Origin: Pseudonocardia sp. HH130630-07
Lineage (GTDB): Bacteria; Actinomycetota; Actinomycetes; Mycobacteriales; Pseudonocardiaceae
Assembly (NCBI RefSeq): GCF_001698125.1
Contig: NZ_CP013854.1
Span: 3,100,001 to 3,164,000, forward strand
Direction: 5' to 3'
DNA length: 64,000 nucleotides
Program-made: the position numbers and the translations under genes
The notes under the pieces: generated by a model
The model's database searches: none
What the model saw: the letters and a program-made list of their open reading frames with translations, nothing else
Told to the model about the DNA's origin: nothing
Shown: one piece after another, positions 61,358-64,000 of the stretch
How the letters are laid out: every line of letters begins with the position of its first letter
How positions within the stretch are numbered: position 1 is the stretch's first letter

Positions 61358-61821
61358 GCACGACCGAGGTGACGATCGGCCCGCTGTACCGGGCCGACGC
61401 CGAGCGCTGCGCCGAGCTGGAGCACCTGCTGTTCCCCGGCGACGACCCGTGGAGCGCGCAGGCGTTCCGGGACGCCGTCACGACCGGGCAGCTGTACTTC
61501 TGCGCCCGGGCCGGCGGCGAGCTCGTCGGGTACGCGGGGCTGGCGGTCGTCGCCGGGCCGCCGCTGGCCGAGGCCGAGGTGCACACGATCGGCGTCGACC
61601 CGGCCTGGCAGCGGCACGGGATCGGCCGGGCGCTGCTCGGCCGGCTGCTGGACGCCGCCGACGAGCTGCGGGCCACCGTGTTCCTGGAGGTCCGGACGGA
61701 CAACACCCCGGCCCGGACGCTCTACGAGGCGCACGGCTTCACCGTCGTCGGCCTGCGCAGGCGCTACTACCACCCCTCCGGCGCCGACGCGCACACGATG
61801 CGCCGCGACGCCGTCCGGTGA
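61354..61821 (+). CDS. rimI: Ribosomal protein S18 alanine N-acetyltransferase RimI (GNAT)
   Basis: 155 residues. The GNAT core has VHTIGVDPAWQRHGIGRALLGRLLDAA (acetyl-CoA loop) and ARTLYEAHGFTVVGLRRRYY. It belongs to the RimI group by family resemblance and by its place after tsaB. In most relatives tsaD follows directly; here the next gene is an aldo/keto reductase on the other strand. Confidence 0.9.
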   Translation: MSTTEVTIGPLYRADAERCAELEHLLFPGDDPWSAQAFRDAVTTGQLYFCARAGGELVGYAGLAVVAGPPLAEAEVHTIGVDPAWQRHGIGRALLGRLLDAADELRATVFLEVRTDNTPARTLYEAHGFTVVGLRRRYYHPSGADAHTMRRDAVR

Positions 61822-61834
61822 TCTCCGGCCGGGA

Positions 61835-62746
61835 TCAGGTCGTCGCGGACAGGTAGGACAGCAGGCGCAGCTCGTCGTCGGTCAGCTGCAGCGTCAGCAT
61901 CGGCAGGAGCCCGGCCAGCTGTCCGGTGCTGCGGGCGCTCGCGATCGGTGCGGTGACGCCGGGCTGCGCGGCCAGCCAGGCCAGCGCGACGGCCGGGACC
62001 GGCACCTCGTGCCCGGCGGCGATCTCGTCCAGCCCGGCCAGCACCGCGCGGCCGCGCGAGTCCAGGTAGGCCGCCGCCCCCTCGGCGCGCGGGCCGTCGG
62101 GCACCGGGGAGTCCGGCCGGTACTTGCCGGTCAGGAAGCCTCTGGCCAGCCCGTAGTACGGGTACAGCGCCAGCCCCTCCGAGACCGCGAGCGGCGCGAG
62201 TGCGGCCTCGACGTCGTCGCGCTCCATGAGGTTGTAGTGCGGCTGGATCGCGGTGAACGCGGTGAGCCCGTCGCGCGCGGAGATCTCCAGCGCCGAGCGG
62301 AGCCGGTCGACGCCGAGGTTCGAGGCCCCGGTCTCGCGGACCAGGCCCTCCCGGACCAGCGCGTCGAGGGCGTCGAGGGTCTCCTCCTGCGCGGTGTCCG
62401 GGTCGTCGCGGTGGATGTAGTAGAGGTCGATCCGGTCGGTGCCCAGGCGGCGCAGCGAGTCCCGGGCCGCGGCCGCGACGTTCGCCGCCCCGAGCCCGGG
62501 GCGCTCCGGCCAGGAGCCGACCTTCGTGGCGAGGTGCAGCCGGTCCCGGTTGCCGCGGGCGGCCATCCACTCGCCGAGGATCGTCTCCGACTCGCCGCCG
62601 AAGTTGCCGGGGGCGCGCCACGTGTAGGAGTCGGCGGTGTCGATCCGGGTCCCGCCGGCGGCGACGAACGCGTCGAGGACGGCGAAGGACGACTCCCGGT
62701 CCGCGGTCCAGCCGAACACGTTCGCCCCGAGTACCAGGTCAGTCAC
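61835..62746 (-). CDS. Aldo/keto reductase
   Basis: 303 residues from a GTG at 62746; TAGCGT lies 7 nt upstream (62754-62759, minus strand). Catalytic tetrad: D and Y in RIDTADSYTW, K in LATKVGSW, H in YYIHRDD. Barrel elements ETGASNLGV, FTAIQPHYNLMERDD and PIASARSTGQL are present. NADPH-dependent reduction of carbonyls; the substrate is unknown. It occupies the position where tsaD normally lies. Confidence 0.92.
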   Translation of the reverse strand: MTDLVLGANVFGWTADRESSFAVLDAFVAAGGTRIDTADSYTWRAPGNFGGESETILGEWMAARGNRDRLHLATKVGSWPERPGLGAANVAAAARDSLRRLGTDRIDLYYIHRDDPDTAQEETLDALDALVREGLVRETGASNLGVDRLRSALEISARDGLTAFTAIQPHYNLMERDDVEAALAPLAVSEGLALYPYYGLARGFLTGKYRPDSPVPDGPRAEGAAAYLDSRGRAVLAGLDEIAAGHEVPVPAVALAWLAAQPGVTAPIASARSTGQLAGLLPMLTLQLTDDELRLLSYLSATT

Positions 62747-62858
62747 CCCCGGGACGCTACCGGCCCGCCCGGCGCACCCACGTCCGGCGCGGGGCGGCGG
62801 GTGACCCGCCGGGCTCCGCGAGGATTGCCGCACCGCGTCCGCGGGTAGGCCGGACGCG

Positions 62859-63230
62859 ATGCTCCCCGTCACCCCCGGACGTCCGGCCCTGCCGTGCGCG
62901 ATCCTGCTGTGGGACGCCGCCGAGGTGGCCGACCCGCCCGCCGAGCCGTGCTGCCTGCGCACGACCGCCGAGGGGGACCGGATGGTGGTCTACCGGACGG
63001 GGCCCGGCGGCGGGGTCGTGGCACTGGCGGACGCGCTCGCCGGCGCCCGTGCCCGCCCCGCCGGCGGCTGGTGGGCGCCGGTCGTCGTGCACCCGATCGC
63101 GAACCCGGTGCCGCGGCCGGAGCTGCTCGCCGACCCGGTGCTGGCCCCGGTCTTCCGGCACCTGCGGGGGCGCCGCCGGATCCCGGTCGCGGCCGCCGAG
63201 CGGATCATCGAGCTCGCCGGGCCCCGGTAA
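62859..63230 (+). CDS. Hypothetical protein
   Basis: 123 residues, MLPVTPGRPALPCAILLWDAAEVADPP. It has one Cys-Cys pair (EPCCLRTT) and a segment GWWAPVVVHPIANPVPRPELLADPVLAPVF that looks conserved. I do not recognise the family. TAGGCC, a near match to the leaderless -10 box, lies 7 nt before the ATG. Divergent from the aldo/keto reductase. Confidence 0.6.
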   Translation: MLPVTPGRPALPCAILLWDAAEVADPPAEPCCLRTTAEGDRMVVYRTGPGGGVVALADALAGARARPAGGWWAPVVVHPIANPVPRPELLADPVLAPVFRHLRGRRRIPVAAAERIIELAGPR

Positions 63231-63262
63231 CCACCGGAAGCGGTTGAGCCCCCGCCGTGCTT

Positions 63263-63289
63263 CTGGCACTCTCGTGAGTAGAGTGCCAA
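63263..63289 (+). promoter_or_regulatory. CIRCE operator of groESL
   Basis: CTGGCACTC-N9-GAGTGCCAA, a close match to the CIRCE consensus, bound by repressor HrcA. It overlaps TAGAGT (63279-63284), a possible -10 box. The operator lies about 130 bp upstream of groES. Confidence 0.9.
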
Positions 63290-63415
63290 TGCGCGCGACG
63301 CACGCCACCCGTCCCGGCACCCGCGACGGCGGGACGGAGGGCGTCACCCGCGCGCTGCTGACACCGGACAAGAACCGTGATACCGGATTCACCCCAGGAA
63401 GGGGAGATCATCGTC

Positions 63416-63706
63416 GTGGCGAACATCAAGCCGCTCGAGGACAAGATCGTCGTCCAGGCCAGCGAGGCGGAGACCACCACCGCCTCCGGCATCGTGATCC
63501 CGGACACCGCCAAGGAGAAGCCCCAGGAGGGCAAGGTCCTGGCCGTGGGCCCGGGTCGCGTCGACGACAACGGGAACCGCGTCCCGCTCGACGTCGCGGT
63601 CGGCGACGTCGTCATCTACTCGAAGTACGGCGGCACCGAGGTCAAGTACAACGGCGAGGAGTACCTGATCCTCTCCGCCCGCGACGTGCTGGCCGTCGTC
63701 AACTGA
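63416..63706 (+). CDS. groES: Co-chaperonin GroES
   Basis: 96 residues from the GTG with GGGGAG upstream: [39 protein letters not shown]. The mobile loop and the [17 protein letters not shown] segment are present. It caps the GroEL chamber during folding. CIRCE upstream indicates HrcA control. An upstream in-frame ATG is not conserved. Confidence 0.98.
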   Translation: MANIKPLEDKIVVQASEAETTTASGIVIPDTAKEKPQEGKVLAVGPGRVDDNGNRVPLDVAVGDVVIYSKYGGTEVKYNGEEYLILSARDVLAVVN

Positions 63707-63724
63707 CGTTCGAGCACCTCGTGA

Positions 63725-64000
<276 letters not shown>

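Overview
This is a very GC-rich actinobacterial chromosome segment, most likely from Pseudonocardia or a close relative in Pseudonocardiaceae. The evidence is the codon usage, the many GTG starts, the E. coli-like str-S10-spc-alpha ribosomal order, and an ESX-4-type secretion locus next to truA and rplM, an arrangement known from mycobacteria. The genus is inferred from protein wording and gene order; no database search was run.

Layout. 1-4.1 kb: end of rpoB, then rpoC. 4.1-7.3 kb: accessory stretch with a frameshifted AbiEi/DUF559-type gene, a repeat-rich gene-free block and an HSL-family hydrolase. 7.4-12.1 kb: str operon (rpsL-rpsG-fusA-tuf) behind a clear sigma-A promoter. 12.5-25.5 kb: S10 and spc clusters (rpsJ to rplO), then secY-adk-map. 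25.6-31.7 kb: a block between map and infA holding a three-gene NAD(P) transhydrogenase operon, a small secreted protein, a repeat region with 35 perfect CCGAG pentamers, an XRE/DUF5753 regulator with a DUF397 partner, and a small Cys-containing protein. 32-36.7 kb: infA-rpmJ-rpsM-rpsK-rpsD-rpoA-rplQ, then truA. 36.7-47.7 kb: a deaminase and the ESX-4-like locus (eccB, mycP, eccD, eccC, a membrane accessory protein, two WXG100 proteins). 48-50.4 kb: rplM-rpsI-glmM. 50.5-63.2 kb: two small hypotheticals, a hydrolase-like protein, glmS, the NAD(P)HX repair enzyme, argG, alr, a hydrolase, tsaE-tsaB-rimI, an aldo/keto reductase and a hypothetical. 63.2-64 kb: CIRCE-controlled groES and the start of groEL.

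How the genes work together. The backbone covers transcription (rpoB, rpoC, rpoA), ribosome assembly, translation factors, protein export (secY, ESX-4), chaperonins and cell-wall precursors (glmM, glmS, alr). The accessory blocks carry most of the unusual structure.

Most notable observations: (1) five copies of a roughly 66-bp imperfect palindrome in two gene-free blocks; (2) a 175-bp CCGAG array flanked by two of those palindromes; (3) a recurring TANNNT box 5-8 nt before start codons, suggesting many leaderless mRNAs, including a 7-codon leaderless leader ORF that ends on the start codon of the next gene; (4) terminator-like hairpins inside ribosomal operons and between groES and groEL; (5) absence of tsaD from its usual place after rimI; (6) an esterase-like protein whose nucleophile serine is replaced by glycine.
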